The notes beneath the pieces were generated by a model. It worked only from the letters and a program-made list of their open reading frames with translations, ran no database searches and had not been told where the DNA came from. The position numbers were made by a program, and so were the translations under genes. A stretch of DNA of 64,000 nt from FEN-1099 sp964511015 (GTDB lineage Bacteria > Lernaellota > Lernaellaia > Lernaellales > Lernaellaceae): the NCBI GenBank assembly GCA_964511015.1, contig CAZEDX010000010.1:1-64000 (forward strand). Direction: 5' to 3'. Positions within the stretch are counted from its first letter, which is position 1. Every line of letters begins with the position of its first letter. Below are positions 8,899 through 18,439 of this stretch, piece after piece.

Positions 8899-9020
8899 GT
8901 CTAAAAAAACTGTATGGAAGTATCAGAAATCTGAATGGTTTTACCAATGAACGAGTTTTTTCGCGGCCTAGACCCTGCGAATTCGGGTTGGCGGCGGGGA
9001 AAGCAACGGCAGTACCGAGC

Positions 9021-9050
9021 TTGACGATAGAGAAATCCTCGTGCTAGGAC
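9021..9050 (+). promoter_or_regulatory. Candidate promoter for the zinc-ribbon/RDD gene
   Basis: TTGACG (9021-9026) is followed after 18 bases by TAGGAC (9045-9050) with an extended -10 TG at 9042-9043. It lies shortly before the ATG at 9073. Confidence 0.4.
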
Positions 9051-9072
9051 CGGCATTGCACCGGAGTAACTG

Positions 9073-10542
9073 ATGCGCTGTCCTAAATGCGGCTACGTAT
9101 CCTTTGACGACCTCGACCGCTGCAAGCGGTGTGGACATGATTTGTCCACCAAGCAGCGCGCGCGTGGGTGGGGGGTACCGGCTCGCACACGGCCGGGCGG
9201 CGACGAAGCCAGGCCGCACAAGCTCGCGGATTTTCTCAAGAAAGAGCCGCTCACGCCCCGAACGTCTGACGAGACTTCGCTTCGCGGCGAACAAGAATCG
9301 GTGCATCGCCAGTTGGAAATCCTCGATCAGGAGCGGCAGCGTCTACGTCGCGCTTCGCTGGAGTTCGAGCAGCGGCACCAACAATTGGAAAAGAAGTTAC
9401 GGGAAGAGATCGCGAGCGAGCGGCGCGCCGCTCAATCCGAGGTGGCGCGGCTGCGCCAGACGCAAGCCAACATGCTGGAAGAACTTGCCGCGCTCGAGCG
9501 CAATCGCAAACAGGCGGAAGAAACTTTCCGCCGCTTGGCGGCCGATCGCGAGAGGCTGGAAAAGCAAGAAGCCGATCTAGCGCAACGGCGCGAGGCCATG
9601 CGGCAAGAAGAGGAGCGCGCCAACCGCATCGAACAGGAAGTTCGCCGCCTGTCGGAAGTATCGCAGCAGCTGAAAGAGGAACAGGAGCGGTTGCGCAAAG
9701 AGAAGGAAGAGGCCGAGCTGGCCCGGCTGGCCGCCGACCAGGCCCGGCAAGAGGCCGAGAACATGCGGCGCGAGGCCGAGCAAGCCCGCAAGGAAGCCGA
9801 GCAGCAGGCTGCCGCTCACGCCGAGGCCGTTAGGCGCCAAGCTGTCGAAGCCAAATCCACCGAGTTTGCAGCCGAGCGCGAGCGTTGGCGAAACTCGTTG
9901 CGCAGCGACCACAAACCCAGCGCCGATGACTTCGTCAAGATGCTGGGCAGCCGCCGGCGGGAAGAGCCGGACGAATCGTCGCCGCCGAGCCTCCGAGGCC
10001 TGATGGTGGTGAAAGAAGAAGAACTGACCGGTGACGACGAAGTGGTCGAACTGGAGGAATATGAGGACGCGCCATCCCTGGTCGGCGAGCCGGTCGAGGT
10101 CGTTCCCCCGCGCTATCACGTTGTTGCCAAGGGTGGTTTGATCTCCCGGGTCGTGGCCGCCGGGGTGGATCTGAGCCTGCTGCTGGTCGTTCTGGGTATT
10201 TTTCTCGTCATCGGGCGACTAGTGACCGGCGGCTCGGCAAGTCTGTCGGCCATGTTGACCAATCTAGCTATGCCGTTCTACCTGCTTTTCGTTCTGCTGG
10301 CCTTGCTTTACGTCACCTACCTCAATGGGTCGAGCGGACAAACCTTGGGCAAGCGCTTGCTGGGACTAAAAGTACTGACCACCCACGGCGAACGCCTGGG
10401 TTACGTCAACGCGTTCTTGCGTTTCGTGGCGATGTTGTTTTCAGTGGCGTTGCTCGGCTTGGGCGTACTGGCGATCGGTTTGGATCCTAACAAGCAGGGT
10501 TGGCACGACAAGATCGCGCGCACGGTTGTGATTCGCGCCTAG
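9073..10542 (+). CDS. Zinc-ribbon, coiled-coil and RDD-domain membrane protein
   Basis: The 489-residue protein has three parts. Residues 3-20 form a CxxC...CxxC zinc ribbon (Cys3, 6, 17, 20). Residues about 75-280 are a long charged coiled coil rich in Glu, Arg, Gln and Ala. Residues about 353-489 are an RDD domain with three hydrophobic segments and the typical NGSSGQTLGKRLLGLKV and GWHDKIARTVV motifs. It is probably an inner-membrane scaffold with a cytosolic N-terminal arm. It leads a same-strand run with the pseudokinase-AgmX, TPR and DUF3108 genes, suggesting an envelope machine. No exact function is known. Confidence 0.85.
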   Translation: MRCPKCGYVSFDDLDRCKRCGHDLSTKQRARGWGVPARTRPGGDEARPHKLADFLKKEPLTPRTSDETSLRGEQESVHRQLEILDQERQRLRRASLEFEQRHQQLEKKLREEIASERRAAQSEVARLRQTQANMLEELAALERNRKQAEETFRRLAADRERLEKQEADLAQRREAMRQEEERANRIEQEVRRLSEVSQQLKEEQERLRKEKEEAELARLAADQARQEAENMRREAEQARKEAEQQAAAHAEAVRRQAVEAKSTEFAAERERWRNSLRSDHKPSADDFVKMLGSRRREEPDESSPPSLRGLMVVKEEELTGDDEVVELEEYEDAPSLVGEPVEVVPPRYHVVAKGGLISRVVAAGVDLSLLLVVLGIFLVIGRLVTGGSASLSAMLTNLAMPFYLLFVLLALLYVTYLNGSSGQTLGKRLLGLKVLTTHGERLGYVNAFLRFVAMLFSVALLGLGVLAIGLDPNKQGWHDKIARTVVIRA

Positions 10543-10716
10543 GGCCAACCACACCGCTTCTGACTTGACGCCTCAGAGGAAAATTCGGATACTCGTATAA
10601 CTTTTCCGGCGAAAGGCACGGATGGGTGTGTCTCCTCATCCATCGCCGCAGAAGCACGACGAAAAATGCGTGCTCGCGCGTTCGGTCGCACGTCGCGGGC
10701 CAAGGGGCCATAGGTT

Positions 10717-12750
10717 TTGAAAGACATTTTTTCCGATGACCTGTTGAACAAAATCGACGGCGCGATCGAAAAATCGATCAGTAAGCGCACCTTCGGCGTC
10801 GGCGAGACGATTGCCGGGCGCTACAAGGTGGAGCGTGTCGTCGGCCGTGGCAATTTCGCCTTCGTGTATCGCGTTCTCGACACACAGACCGGCAAAAAAC
10901 GCGCGCTCAAGACCTTTTACGAGAAGCTTACCGAGCGCGCGGGCGCATTTGACGCTTTGCGCAACCTGGCCGATCGGTTGAAAGAGACCAATCATCCGAA
11001 CCTGGTGCGCGTGTACGAATGCGGCACCGATGGTTCGTTGGTGTTTTTTGTCGAGGAATTTGTCAGCGCCTTTACCCTGGAACGGGTGGTGCGCGCGGTG
11101 GCCGAGCAGCCGGCCAATGTCGGTTTCCCGATCGACCAGATGGCCGAAATCGTCGGCCAGACTTGTTTGGCTCTGGAAGACCTTCCCGACCTGCCGCATC
11201 TGGGCTTGAACCCGCACAACATTTTCGCCAGCAAAGCCGGGGTAAAAGTCGCTGACTTGGGCATTGCCGGCGCTTTGCGCAACGCGCTCGACGACAAAGA
11301 CCTCGCCGTGCTGTCCGGCCGCACCTTCATGGCGCCGGAGTTTTTGAAACGCGGCGAAGCCAGCAGCGCGGCCGACGTCTACAGCCTGGGCAAGATGCTG
11401 GAATATCTGCTTACCCTCACCATGCCGAAACCCGGCGTGGAGCCCTTGCACGTGCGGGGCGAGCATCCGCGCGCGTTGCTCGATCTGGCGCGCAGCGCGG
11501 GCGACCCCGACCCCGACCTGCGCCTGCCCAGCGCGGGCGCCTTCCTCGGCGCCTTCGAAGCCGCGCGGCGCGCGCCGCTGGCGGCGGAGGCCGAGGTGGA
11601 AATCACCGCGGAGGATCGGTTGGCCGCGGCCGCCGAGCGAGCCGACGAAGCTTTGGCCGAAGTCGCCGCCAAACCGATCGAAAAAGTGCCAGCGCCTACG
11701 GAGTTGGAGCGTTCGGCGGAAGCCGCTTTCTTCGGCGAAGCGCTGCCGACCGAACAGCCCGGCGCGCTCCCGTCGATCCAGGCCGAGATGCCGCCGTTGC
11801 CCGCCGCCAAACCGGCGGTAGTCCCCTTGCCGAAAGTGGTCGCCAAGGAACCGGCCAAAAAGAAGTTCCCGCTCGGCATCGCCGCGGCCATTGTGTTGGC
11901 GCTGGCCGGCGTGTTGGTCTTTGCGCTCCACGATCGCTTCTTCCCGAGCAACAGCGGCACCCCCGTCAAGCCGACTCCGGTCGTCGATACCAACACCTTC
12001 GATCTCGAGGGCATCTCAATCAAACCGGAACCGGGCGGACCGACCTTCGAAGAAATGATCGGCGTGCTGCTGAAGCAAGCTACCGATTACGTCAAGCAGA
12101 ACCAGTTGACCGATCCGCCGGACGACTGTGCGCTGGCGTTGTACAACCTGATTCTGGACATGGATCCGAAAAACCAGGCGGCGCGCGACGGCATCACCGG
12201 GTTGGAGCAGCGCTATCTCACGCTCGCCCGCGCATTCATGTCGAGCAAGAATTACGAACGGGCCACCTGGTCGTACCGCAAGGTGCTGGTGGTCAACAAA
12301 GACAGCAAAGAGGCGCGCGATCAACTGGCCCAACTGGCGCGCATGGCGCCGGAACGCACGCCGACCGTGGTGGCCGGCGGCCCGACGCCGGTGCCCAATG
12401 CCACGCCGTCCATCGGTGGCGCGCCGACGCCCCCGCTGCCGGCCGCGACTCCGCCTCCGGCCACGCCGGGGGGGCAGATCACCGGCGATGTCATTCGCAA
12501 CACGGTCAGCGGCTACATGGGGCGCGTGCGCTTCTGTTTCGCCAAAATGGCGGAAGGCACTTCCGGCGAGGCAAAGATCCGCTTCGTGATCTCGCCGACC
12601 GGCGAGGTGACCTCGGCCACGGTCGCCAGTTCGACGCTAGGCAACGCCGATGTGGAACAGTGTTTGATTCGGCGCGTGATGCTGATGCGCTTTCCGGCGT
12701 TTGAAGGTTCGCCGAAGACCGTTACCTTCCCGTTCCGTTTCAACCAGTGA
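10717..12750 (+). CDS. Pseudokinase-TPR-AgmX/TonB-like envelope protein
   Basis: The 677-residue product begins with a Hanks-type kinase fold (residues about 26-290): Gly-loop G43RGNFAFV50, lysine Lys65 in ALK and Asp180 in ADLG. The catalytic loop reads HLGLNPHN (161-168) instead of HRDLKxxN, so the catalytic Asp and Lys are gone and it should be a pseudokinase. A transmembrane segment (about 384-406) follows, then a TPR-like stretch, a Pro-rich linker and an AgmX/PglI-type C-terminal domain (about 586-677: FCFAKMAEG, VEQCLIRRVMLMRFP). The TTG start has AAGGGG 9 bases upstream. It overlaps the next gene by GTGA. This looks like an envelope-spanning signalling or motility component. Confidence 0.85.
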   Translation: MKDIFSDDLLNKIDGAIEKSISKRTFGVGETIAGRYKVERVVGRGNFAFVYRVLDTQTGKKRALKTFYEKLTERAGAFDALRNLADRLKETNHPNLVRVYECGTDGSLVFFVEEFVSAFTLERVVRAVAEQPANVGFPIDQMAEIVGQTCLALEDLPDLPHLGLNPHNIFASKAGVKVADLGIAGALRNALDDKDLAVLSGRTFMAPEFLKRGEASSAADVYSLGKMLEYLLTLTMPKPGVEPLHVRGEHPRALLDLARSAGDPDPDLRLPSAGAFLGAFEAARRAPLAAEAEVEITAEDRLAAAAERADEALAEVAAKPIEKVPAPTELERSAEAAFFGEALPTEQPGALPSIQAEMPPLPAAKPAVVPLPKVVAKEPAKKKFPLGIAAAIVLALAGVLVFALHDRFFPSNSGTPVKPTPVVDTNTFDLEGISIKPEPGGPTFEEMIGVLLKQATDYVKQNQLTDPPDDCALALYNLILDMDPKNQAARDGITGLEQRYLTLARAFMSSKNYERATWSYRKVLVVNKDSKEARDQLAQLARMAPERTPTVVAGGPTPVPNATPSIGGAPTPPLPAATPPPATPGGQITGDVIRNTVSGYMGRVRFCFAKMAEGTSGEAKIRFVISPTGEVTSATVASSTLGNADVEQCLIRRVMLMRFPAFEGSPKTVTFPFRFNQ

Positions 12751-13808
12751 GACGACACGACCACGAATGGCTGACTTTCGGGCTGTTGGCGCTGGCCCTG
12801 TGGGGGTTGTGTTGCGCCACTGCCACTCCGCGAAACGTGCATATTCAGCCGCCGCCGATCACCATTGTCGGCAACCCACGCGCCGATCAGACGGCCTACT
12901 ACGACGCCTACGACTTGTTCGAGCGCGGCGACCGCGCCTTCGCGGCCGGCCAATGGGACAACGCGCGCGACATCTATACCAAGCTGCTGACGGAATACCC
13001 CGCCGCCGAGATCGCACCGATGGCGCGCTACAACCTCGGCTTGGTGCTGGAAAACCGCCAACAGTGGGAAGAGGCGCTAGCGGTCTACCAGGCCTTTGCC
13101 AGCCCCCCTGGCCACGGTGTGCGGACGGAAGAAGTTCGCATGCGGCGCGGGATCTGCCTGATGCGTCTACAGCGCTACGGCGAGGCGCGAACGGAATTTG
13201 AATCCATTCTGGCGCAGTTTGCCGTGCCGCCGCTTGAAGCGAACGAAGCGCGCGCCCGCCTGGGTATCGCCTACTACCGGATGCATGACGAGATCATGGC
13301 CGAGCATCATCTGCGTCCGGCCCTGGAAACCTACCAGCAGAATTCCGCCCGCGGGCTATTGCAGTATCGCGACGCCTTCGCCGAAGGCTATTTCGTGCGG
13401 GGCGAAATTGCGTTCCGCCGTTTCCAGCAGATCACCATTGAAGGATCCGATTCGCAGGTCGCCGATTCGCTGCACGAGAAGATCGAGGCGCTGATCATTG
13501 CCCGTGGCTATTACGAAAACGCAATCCGCACCTATGTGCCGGAATGGATCGTGGCCGCGTTGTTTCGCGTGGGGCAGGCCTACGAATTGATGTACGACGC
13601 GCTGTTGGCCGCGCCGGAACCACGGGATTTGACGCCGGAAGAACAGGCGGAGTATCGTCAGAAACTACGGGCTAAGACCAGACCCGTGTTGAACAAGGCG
13701 CTGACGGCCTACCGCCGCAACCTGGAGTTGGCCGGCGAGTTGAACGTGACCGGCGAATGGGTGGCCCAAACGCAAGAACGTTACCAAGCGTTGTTGCGCC
13801 GCGAATAG
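12747..13808 (+). CDS. Exported TPR-repeat protein
   Basis: The 353-residue protein starts at a GTG inside the GTGA overlap with the preceding stop, implying translational coupling. It has a short hydrophobic export segment with two Cys (GLCCAT, about residue 21), which may be lipidated although the lipobox is not canonical. Tetratricopeptide-type helical repeats follow from about residue 50 (DLFERGDRAFAAGQWDNARDIYTKLL, ARYNLGLVLENRQQWEEAL). TPR proteins of this kind scaffold envelope complexes. Coupling to the pseudokinase-AgmX protein suggests they act together. Confidence 0.8.
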   Translation: MRRHDHEWLTFGLLALALWGLCCATATPRNVHIQPPPITIVGNPRADQTAYYDAYDLFERGDRAFAAGQWDNARDIYTKLLTEYPAAEIAPMARYNLGLVLENRQQWEEALAVYQAFASPPGHGVRTEEVRMRRGICLMRLQRYGEARTEFESILAQFAVPPLEANEARARLGIAYYRMHDEIMAEHHLRPALETYQQNSARGLLQYRDAFAEGYFVRGEIAFRRFQQITIEGSDSQVADSLHEKIEALIIARGYYENAIRTYVPEWIVAALFRVGQAYELMYDALLAAPEPRDLTPEEQAEYRQKLRAKTRPVLNKALTAYRRNLELAGELNVTGEWVAQTQERYQALLRRE

Positions 13809-13845
13809 GCGGGCAGAACCGGGCGCCGTTGGTGGCGGGGGAATT

Positions 13846-14622
13846 GTGCCGCGCAAAGAATGGTCCCTGATCGTCGTAGCGGCAATGGTGGTGGTGGCCG
13901 CGCTGGCTACTCTCTGCCTTGCCGGAGCCGTCAATTTCAACGGCGAACGTCTGGTCTATGAATTTGGCTGGCAGGCGATCAGCGCCGCCACCGCCGAGGT
14001 GACGGTCGCTTCGATTTCCTTCGGCGGCGAGCCGTGCTATCGCGCCACCATTCAGGTGCGTGGCAAACCGAAGCTCGATTGGATTTGGAAAGTGCGCGAC
14101 AAGCTCGAGAGCATTTCCAACGCCCAGACCTTGCGTTGCCGGGTGTTCACCTTTCAACAACGGGAATCCAACTTCAACGCCGACACCGCCATTCGCCTCG
14201 ACCCGGCGCGGAATTTGTTGATCAGCACTCGCACCCGTTACCGCAACGACGGGCCACGGCCGATGAAATCCTTCACCGCCCCACCGGATCACCTCGACCC
14301 GCTCGGCGCGCTGTTGTACGTGCGCCAGGCGGAACTGGCCGTCGGCCGCACCTATGCGCTGAACGTCTTCGACGGCAAGCGCAGTCACGTGTTGAACTAC
14401 GATGTGCTCACGCTGGAACACATCAAGCTAGCCATCGGCGAGTTCGACGCCTACAAGATCTGGCCGCGTATTGTGAAGTCGTCCGGCGACGATGCGGAAT
14501 CCAAAGTGAACAAGGTGCGCAAGGCGTATCTCTGGATCGACAAGAACCCGCCACACCATCTGCTCAAAATCGAATCCGAGGTGTTCGTCGGCCACATCTA
14601 CGCGGAATTGATTCAGCGGTAG
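13846..14622 (+). CDS. Exported DUF3108-family protein
   Basis: The 258-residue protein has an N-terminal hydrophobic anchor or signal (residues 7-27) and a beta-rich domain with the DUF3108 layout: ERLVYEFGWQAISAATAEVTV at the start, a central PPDHLDPLGALLYVRQ, and an end with YLWIDKNPPHHLLKIES. The last motif is the classic line about conversion into strands seen in this family. The GTG start follows GGGGGAA. The family is periplasmic, of unknown function. It closes the envelope module begun at 9073. Confidence 0.75.
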   Translation: MPRKEWSLIVVAAMVVVAALATLCLAGAVNFNGERLVYEFGWQAISAATAEVTVASISFGGEPCYRATIQVRGKPKLDWIWKVRDKLESISNAQTLRCRVFTFQQRESNFNADTAIRLDPARNLLISTRTRYRNDGPRPMKSFTAPPDHLDPLGALLYVRQAELAVGRTYALNVFDGKRSHVLNYDVLTLEHIKLAIGEFDAYKIWPRIVKSSGDDAESKVNKVRKAYLWIDKNPPHHLLKIESEVFVGHIYAELIQR

Positions 14623-14640
14623 GAACGAACCGGCGCGCGG

Positions 14641-16458
14641 TTACGACCGGTAAAACCCTTCGATCGTCTCCCGATACTTCTGTTCGATCACTCGGCGCTT
14701 GTATTTCTGCGTGGCAGTGAGTTCGCCGGTGGCCTCGGAAAACACGTGGTCCATCACCGCGAAGCGCTTGATCGTTTCGAAGCGCGCGAGCTGCGCGTTC
14801 ACTGTGTCCACGCTCTTCTGATACAGCGCGAGGACTTCCGGGCGCCGCACCAATTCTTCCCGCGACGTCGCCGGGAGCGATTGCTGCGCCGCCCAGCGCT
14901 CAAGCGCCTCGAAGTTGGGGCACAACAGCGCGGCAAGGTACTTACGGTCGTTGCCGACCACCACCGCGGCTTCGACGAACGGGTCGATGTTGAACAGGTT
15001 TTCGATGCGCGTCGGTGCAATATTTTTTCCGCCGCTGGTGACGATGAGTTCCTTCTTGCGGTCGGTGATGAACAGGTAGCCGTCCTCGTCCAGCCGCCCG
15101 ATGTCGCCGCTGTGGAACCAGCCGTCGGGCGAAATTGCTTCGGCCGTCGCCGCCGGCTTGTTCCAGTAGCCCTTCATCACCATCGGTCCGCGCAACAGGA
15201 TTTCGCCGTCGTCGGCGATGCGGATCTCCGCTCCCTCGATCGCCGGTCCGACCGAACCGAGCTTGTTTTTGCCCGGCCGGTTCACCGCCACGACAGGGCT
15301 GGTTTCGGTCAGGCCGTAGCCTTGATAGAGCTGCAGGCCGAGGCCTTGGAAAAACTCGATGAGCTGGGGGCTGGTCGGCGCGCCGCCGGCATAGGCCACG
15401 CGCAACCGGTCGAAGCCCGCCTCGCGGCGCACGCGAGCCAGCACTCGTCCGGCCAGGCGAAACCTCAACCGCAACGCCGGCGGGGGGGTGCGGCCGTCGC
15501 AGGTGTAATGGAACACCTCGCGGCCGACGCGGTGGGCCCAGTCGAAGATCTTGCGCACCAGCGGCGGTTTGGCTTCCAACGTATTGAGGATCTTCAGGTA
15601 CATCTTTTCGTACAGCCGCGGCACGCTCATCAGCACGGTCGGGCGCACGTGGCGCAACGCCCAGCGCATCTCTTCGGGGTCGATGCTCGGGGCCAGCGCC
15701 AGCACGCCGCCGACGTCGCCGCTGGCCAGCAGGTCGCCGGTCAAACCGAAGGAATGGCAGAGCGGAATATGGCTGAGCCAAATGTCGTTTTCGTTGAAAT
15801 GGAACAGGGGCAGCACTTTGTTCTGGCTGATGAAGTTGCGGTGCGTCAGCATGACGCCCTTCGGTTCGCCAGTCGTGCCCGAGGTGTAGATGATCACCGC
15901 GGTGTCGTCCGGCTTCTGCGCGGCTACCAGTTGGTGCAGCCGCTCGCGGTCGAATTGCTCACGGCCGAGTTTCAACAGCTCGTCGAAATTCACCACCGGC
16001 GGCGGCGGCGTATCGCCGGGCTCCATGCGCACGATGCGCTCCAGCCGCGGCAAATCGCCCTTCACCGACAGCACGCGTTCGAGAATCGTCTGATTGGCCG
16101 CCACGGCGAAACGCGCGCCGCTGTCGGCGAGAATCACTGCCATGTCCCGCGCCGTCAGGGTGGGATAGACCGTGACCACGATACCCCCGGCGAGGATGGT
16201 GCCGAAGAACGAGTCGATCCAGCGGACGCTGTTCTCGCCGATCACGGCCACGCGATCGCCCGGCTGGAGACCGAGCGCGAGCAGGCCGCAAGCAGTTTCG
16301 TCGGTCTCCCGCTGCCGCTCGGTCCAGGTAAGGGGAACGAATTCACGGACTCGGCGACCGTCTTTCCACGGAGCCAGCAAGGCGGTTCGGTCCGCATGAC
16401 GCGTGGAGTGATTGACGTGCTTCCCGCTGATGGTGTCTTCGGAGAAGAGGTCGGGCAT
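14641..16458 (-). CDS. Long-chain acyl-CoA synthetase (AMP-binding)
   Basis: The 605-residue enzyme belongs to the ANL superfamily and activates fatty acids to acyl-CoA through acyl-AMP. The P-loop-like motif YTSGTTGEPKG is at residues 191-201, followed by YQGYGLTETSP, the hinge region SGDIGRLDEDGYLFITDRKKELIVTSGGKN and a C-terminal lid. The start MPDLFSED is preferred to upstream in-frame codons because it matches the family N-terminus and has GAGGTG upstream. Its length and motifs match the bacterial FadD15-like group. It is transcribed away from the neighbouring glycan genes. Confidence 0.92.
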   Translation of the reverse strand: MPDLFSEDTISGKHVNHSTRHADRTALLAPWKDGRRVREFVPLTWTERQRETDETACGLLALGLQPGDRVAVIGENSVRWIDSFFGTILAGGIVVTVYPTLTARDMAVILADSGARFAVAANQTILERVLSVKGDLPRLERIVRMEPGDTPPPPVVNFDELLKLGREQFDRERLHQLVAAQKPDDTAVIIYTSGTTGEPKGVMLTHRNFISQNKVLPLFHFNENDIWLSHIPLCHSFGLTGDLLASGDVGGVLALAPSIDPEEMRWALRHVRPTVLMSVPRLYEKMYLKILNTLEAKPPLVRKIFDWAHRVGREVFHYTCDGRTPPPALRLRFRLAGRVLARVRREAGFDRLRVAYAGGAPTSPQLIEFFQGLGLQLYQGYGLTETSPVVAVNRPGKNKLGSVGPAIEGAEIRIADDGEILLRGPMVMKGYWNKPAATAEAISPDGWFHSGDIGRLDEDGYLFITDRKKELIVTSGGKNIAPTRIENLFNIDPFVEAAVVVGNDRKYLAALLCPNFEALERWAAQQSLPATSREELVRRPEVLALYQKSVDTVNAQLARFETIKRFAVMDHVFSEATGELTATQKYKRRVIEQKYRETIEGFYRS

Positions 16459-16623
16459 GGGACACCTCAAGCAAAATTTTTCCGGGAAGGGTGGCGCGCT
16501 TATGATATCCCAATTCGCGGCGGGGGCCAAACCAATCCGGGCCGGGACCGGCGGAAAAGTAGAACGGCCACCGCGCCTGGCCACGAACGCGGAATGTGGC
16601 AGGCTCGCCTCGTCGTTTCATCG

Positions 16624-18315
16624 ATGCGAGCAGCCATGACCGACCCCGTGACCAATACACCGGCGCCTCACGGCTCCTTATGGCCGAATCCGCAAACCGA
16701 GGCGTGGATCACGCGCGCCATCGCCTTTGCGGCGGCGGCAATCACAGCCGTGATGCATCTGCCGCTGCAGGTGTTTCCGATCGCCCGCGATCAGGGCAAC
16801 TGGCTGACGGCGGCCATGGCCATGCGGCACGGCAAGGTTTTCTTCCGGGACTACCTGCATTTCAACCTGCCCGGCACCGCCTTCGCTTACCGCGCCGCAT
16901 GGGCCGTGGTTTCCGACCCGCGCCACGTCGCGCCACTGTTGGCCGGAGTGACGGCGGTGATGATCGTCCTGGCGCTCTACCTGTTGCTGTCGGAAACCGT
17001 TTCGCGCTGGGCGGGTGCTTGGGCCGCGCTGTTTTTCGGCTCGTTGTTCCCGATGAAGATTTCCTGGTGGAACATCGCTCAAAAGGACATTCTGGCGACG
17101 CCGTGGCTGTTGTTGGCGACCTGGCTCGTGGCGCGGGCGGCCGATGGCCGGCGTTGGCGCCGGTGGTCGCTCGTCGGTGCGGGCACCTGCGTGTCTTGGG
17201 CCAGTCAGTTCAAACCCACGTATGTCTTGCTGGCGGTATTGCTGGCGATCGGGCTGGGGCTGCGCCGTTTGCCGGATTGGCGCGCCACCTGGAAACGGTT
17301 GCCGGCGGATCTCGCCTGGTACACCGCCGGCGGGTTGCTGGGTTTTGTGCCGCTGCTGCTTTATTTGGCCGTGCACAACGCCTGGTCGGACGCCTGGTTC
17401 TGCACCCGAGTGCTGGGGAGTGGCTACTACTCAGAACACAATCTGCGTTGGGCCACGATTTTCAAAGTCTGGTGGAATGCGCAGAAACCAGGGTTCGCGC
17501 GCGGTTTCAATTTCTCCATTTTGTGGTGGCTCGTGTGTTTCGCCGGCATTCCGGTCTGGATCGCCTGCTGGCGCGGCCGCTCGCAACGCTGGTGGGTGGC
17601 GCCGTTCGCCTTGGTGGCCGCGACATCTATGCTGGTACAGCGCAAAGGGATGGGCTACCACATCGACCCGTGGTACGTCGGCTTCTGCCTGTTCGGCGGC
17701 ATCTCGGCAGCTACGGTGTGGCGCTGGAGCCGCCTGGTGCCGTGGCGCCGGCGTTCGTGGCTGGTTCTCGCGCTCGGGTTGTTGCTCGCTTTCGGCTTGG
17801 TCCACTCGTTCCAACTCTCGATGACCAAGACTCACTATGCGAAAGCGGAATGGCCGGTGTGGCGAGGCCGGATGGCCCGCGCCCAGTATTTGAAAAAGCA
17901 ATTCAAACAGAACGGCGATCACGCGGCGCCGCCGGTCAGCGAAGCGGTTGCGGCGTGGCTGCGCCGCGAAACCACTCCGCAAGACACCATTCTGGTCTGG
18001 GGTCTGGAATGCCAGATCTACGCGCTGGCCGACCGGATGTACGCCACGCAAGCGCCGTTCGACCAAATGCTGTCGGCCTTGGCGCCCGGCAAAGAGGTGG
18101 AAAGGCTACGGGAAGAGAAGCGGCGGTTTGTGCGGCGGTTGGCGGCCGACGCGCCGAAATTCGTGCTGATCACCACCCGCGACAGCAACAAGGTCGAGAC
18201 TTTGCCTTCCGATCAAGTGATCCGGCGCATTCCGGGTTTCCAAGAGGAGTTGGACACGCATTACGTCAGACGAGAGGACTTCGATCGGTTTATCATCTAT
18301 CAACGGCGCCCGTGA
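16624..18315 (+). CDS. Polytopic membrane glycosyltransferase-like protein (GT39/ArnT-like)
   Basis: About 563 residues, with roughly ten hydrophobic segments in the first 400 and a hydrophilic C-terminal domain of about 150 residues. The first loop contains ARDQGNWLTAAMAMRHGKVFFRDY, resembling the Asp-containing first periplasmic loop of lipid-phosphosugar-dependent GT-C enzymes. The start is either Met 16624 or Met 16636; neither has a clear ribosome site. It probably transfers a sugar from a polyprenyl carrier at the periplasmic face. The following genes code for further surface-glycan-like membrane proteins. Confidence 0.7.
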   Translation: MRAAMTDPVTNTPAPHGSLWPNPQTEAWITRAIAFAAAAITAVMHLPLQVFPIARDQGNWLTAAMAMRHGKVFFRDYLHFNLPGTAFAYRAAWAVVSDPRHVAPLLAGVTAVMIVLALYLLLSETVSRWAGAWAALFFGSLFPMKISWWNIAQKDILATPWLLLATWLVARAADGRRWRRWSLVGAGTCVSWASQFKPTYVLLAVLLAIGLGLRRLPDWRATWKRLPADLAWYTAGGLLGFVPLLLYLAVHNAWSDAWFCTRVLGSGYYSEHNLRWATIFKVWWNAQKPGFARGFNFSILWWLVCFAGIPVWIACWRGRSQRWWVAPFALVAATSMLVQRKGMGYHIDPWYVGFCLFGGISAATVWRWSRLVPWRRRSWLVLALGLLLAFGLVHSFQLSMTKTHYAKAEWPVWRGRMARAQYLKKQFKQNGDHAAPPVSEAVAAWLRRETTPQDTILVWGLECQIYALADRMYATQAPFDQMLSALAPGKEVERLREEKRRFVRRLAADAPKFVLITTRDSNKVETLPSDQVIRRIPGFQEELDTHYVRREDFDRFIIYQRRP

Positions 18316-18439
18316 CACGCGTTCGCCCACTTGACAGTCCAGTCCACGAGTCCCAATTTGACCACACGGATTGACCGAGCGAAGGCGTCCGGCAAATAGC
18401 GCGGTTTCACGGGGCGGGCGGCCGTTGAACAATGGAAAC

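Larger units (their letters stand above)
8693..9072. other. Divergent intergenic region (380 bp)
   Basis: No gene is visible. The region separates two divergently transcribed genes and contains the candidate promoters listed separately. A run of G at 8885-8891 and an AT-rich patch around 8900-8960 stand out from the GC-rich surroundings. Confidence 0.6.

Noticed and set aside
10636..11931. Open frame antisense to the pseudokinase
   Set aside because: Composition is typical of a shadow and it conflicts with a well supported gene.
14746..16620. Long N-terminal extension in frame with the membrane glycosyltransferase
   Set aside because: It is antisense to the acyl-CoA synthetase gene and has no domain, so the start was placed at 16624.
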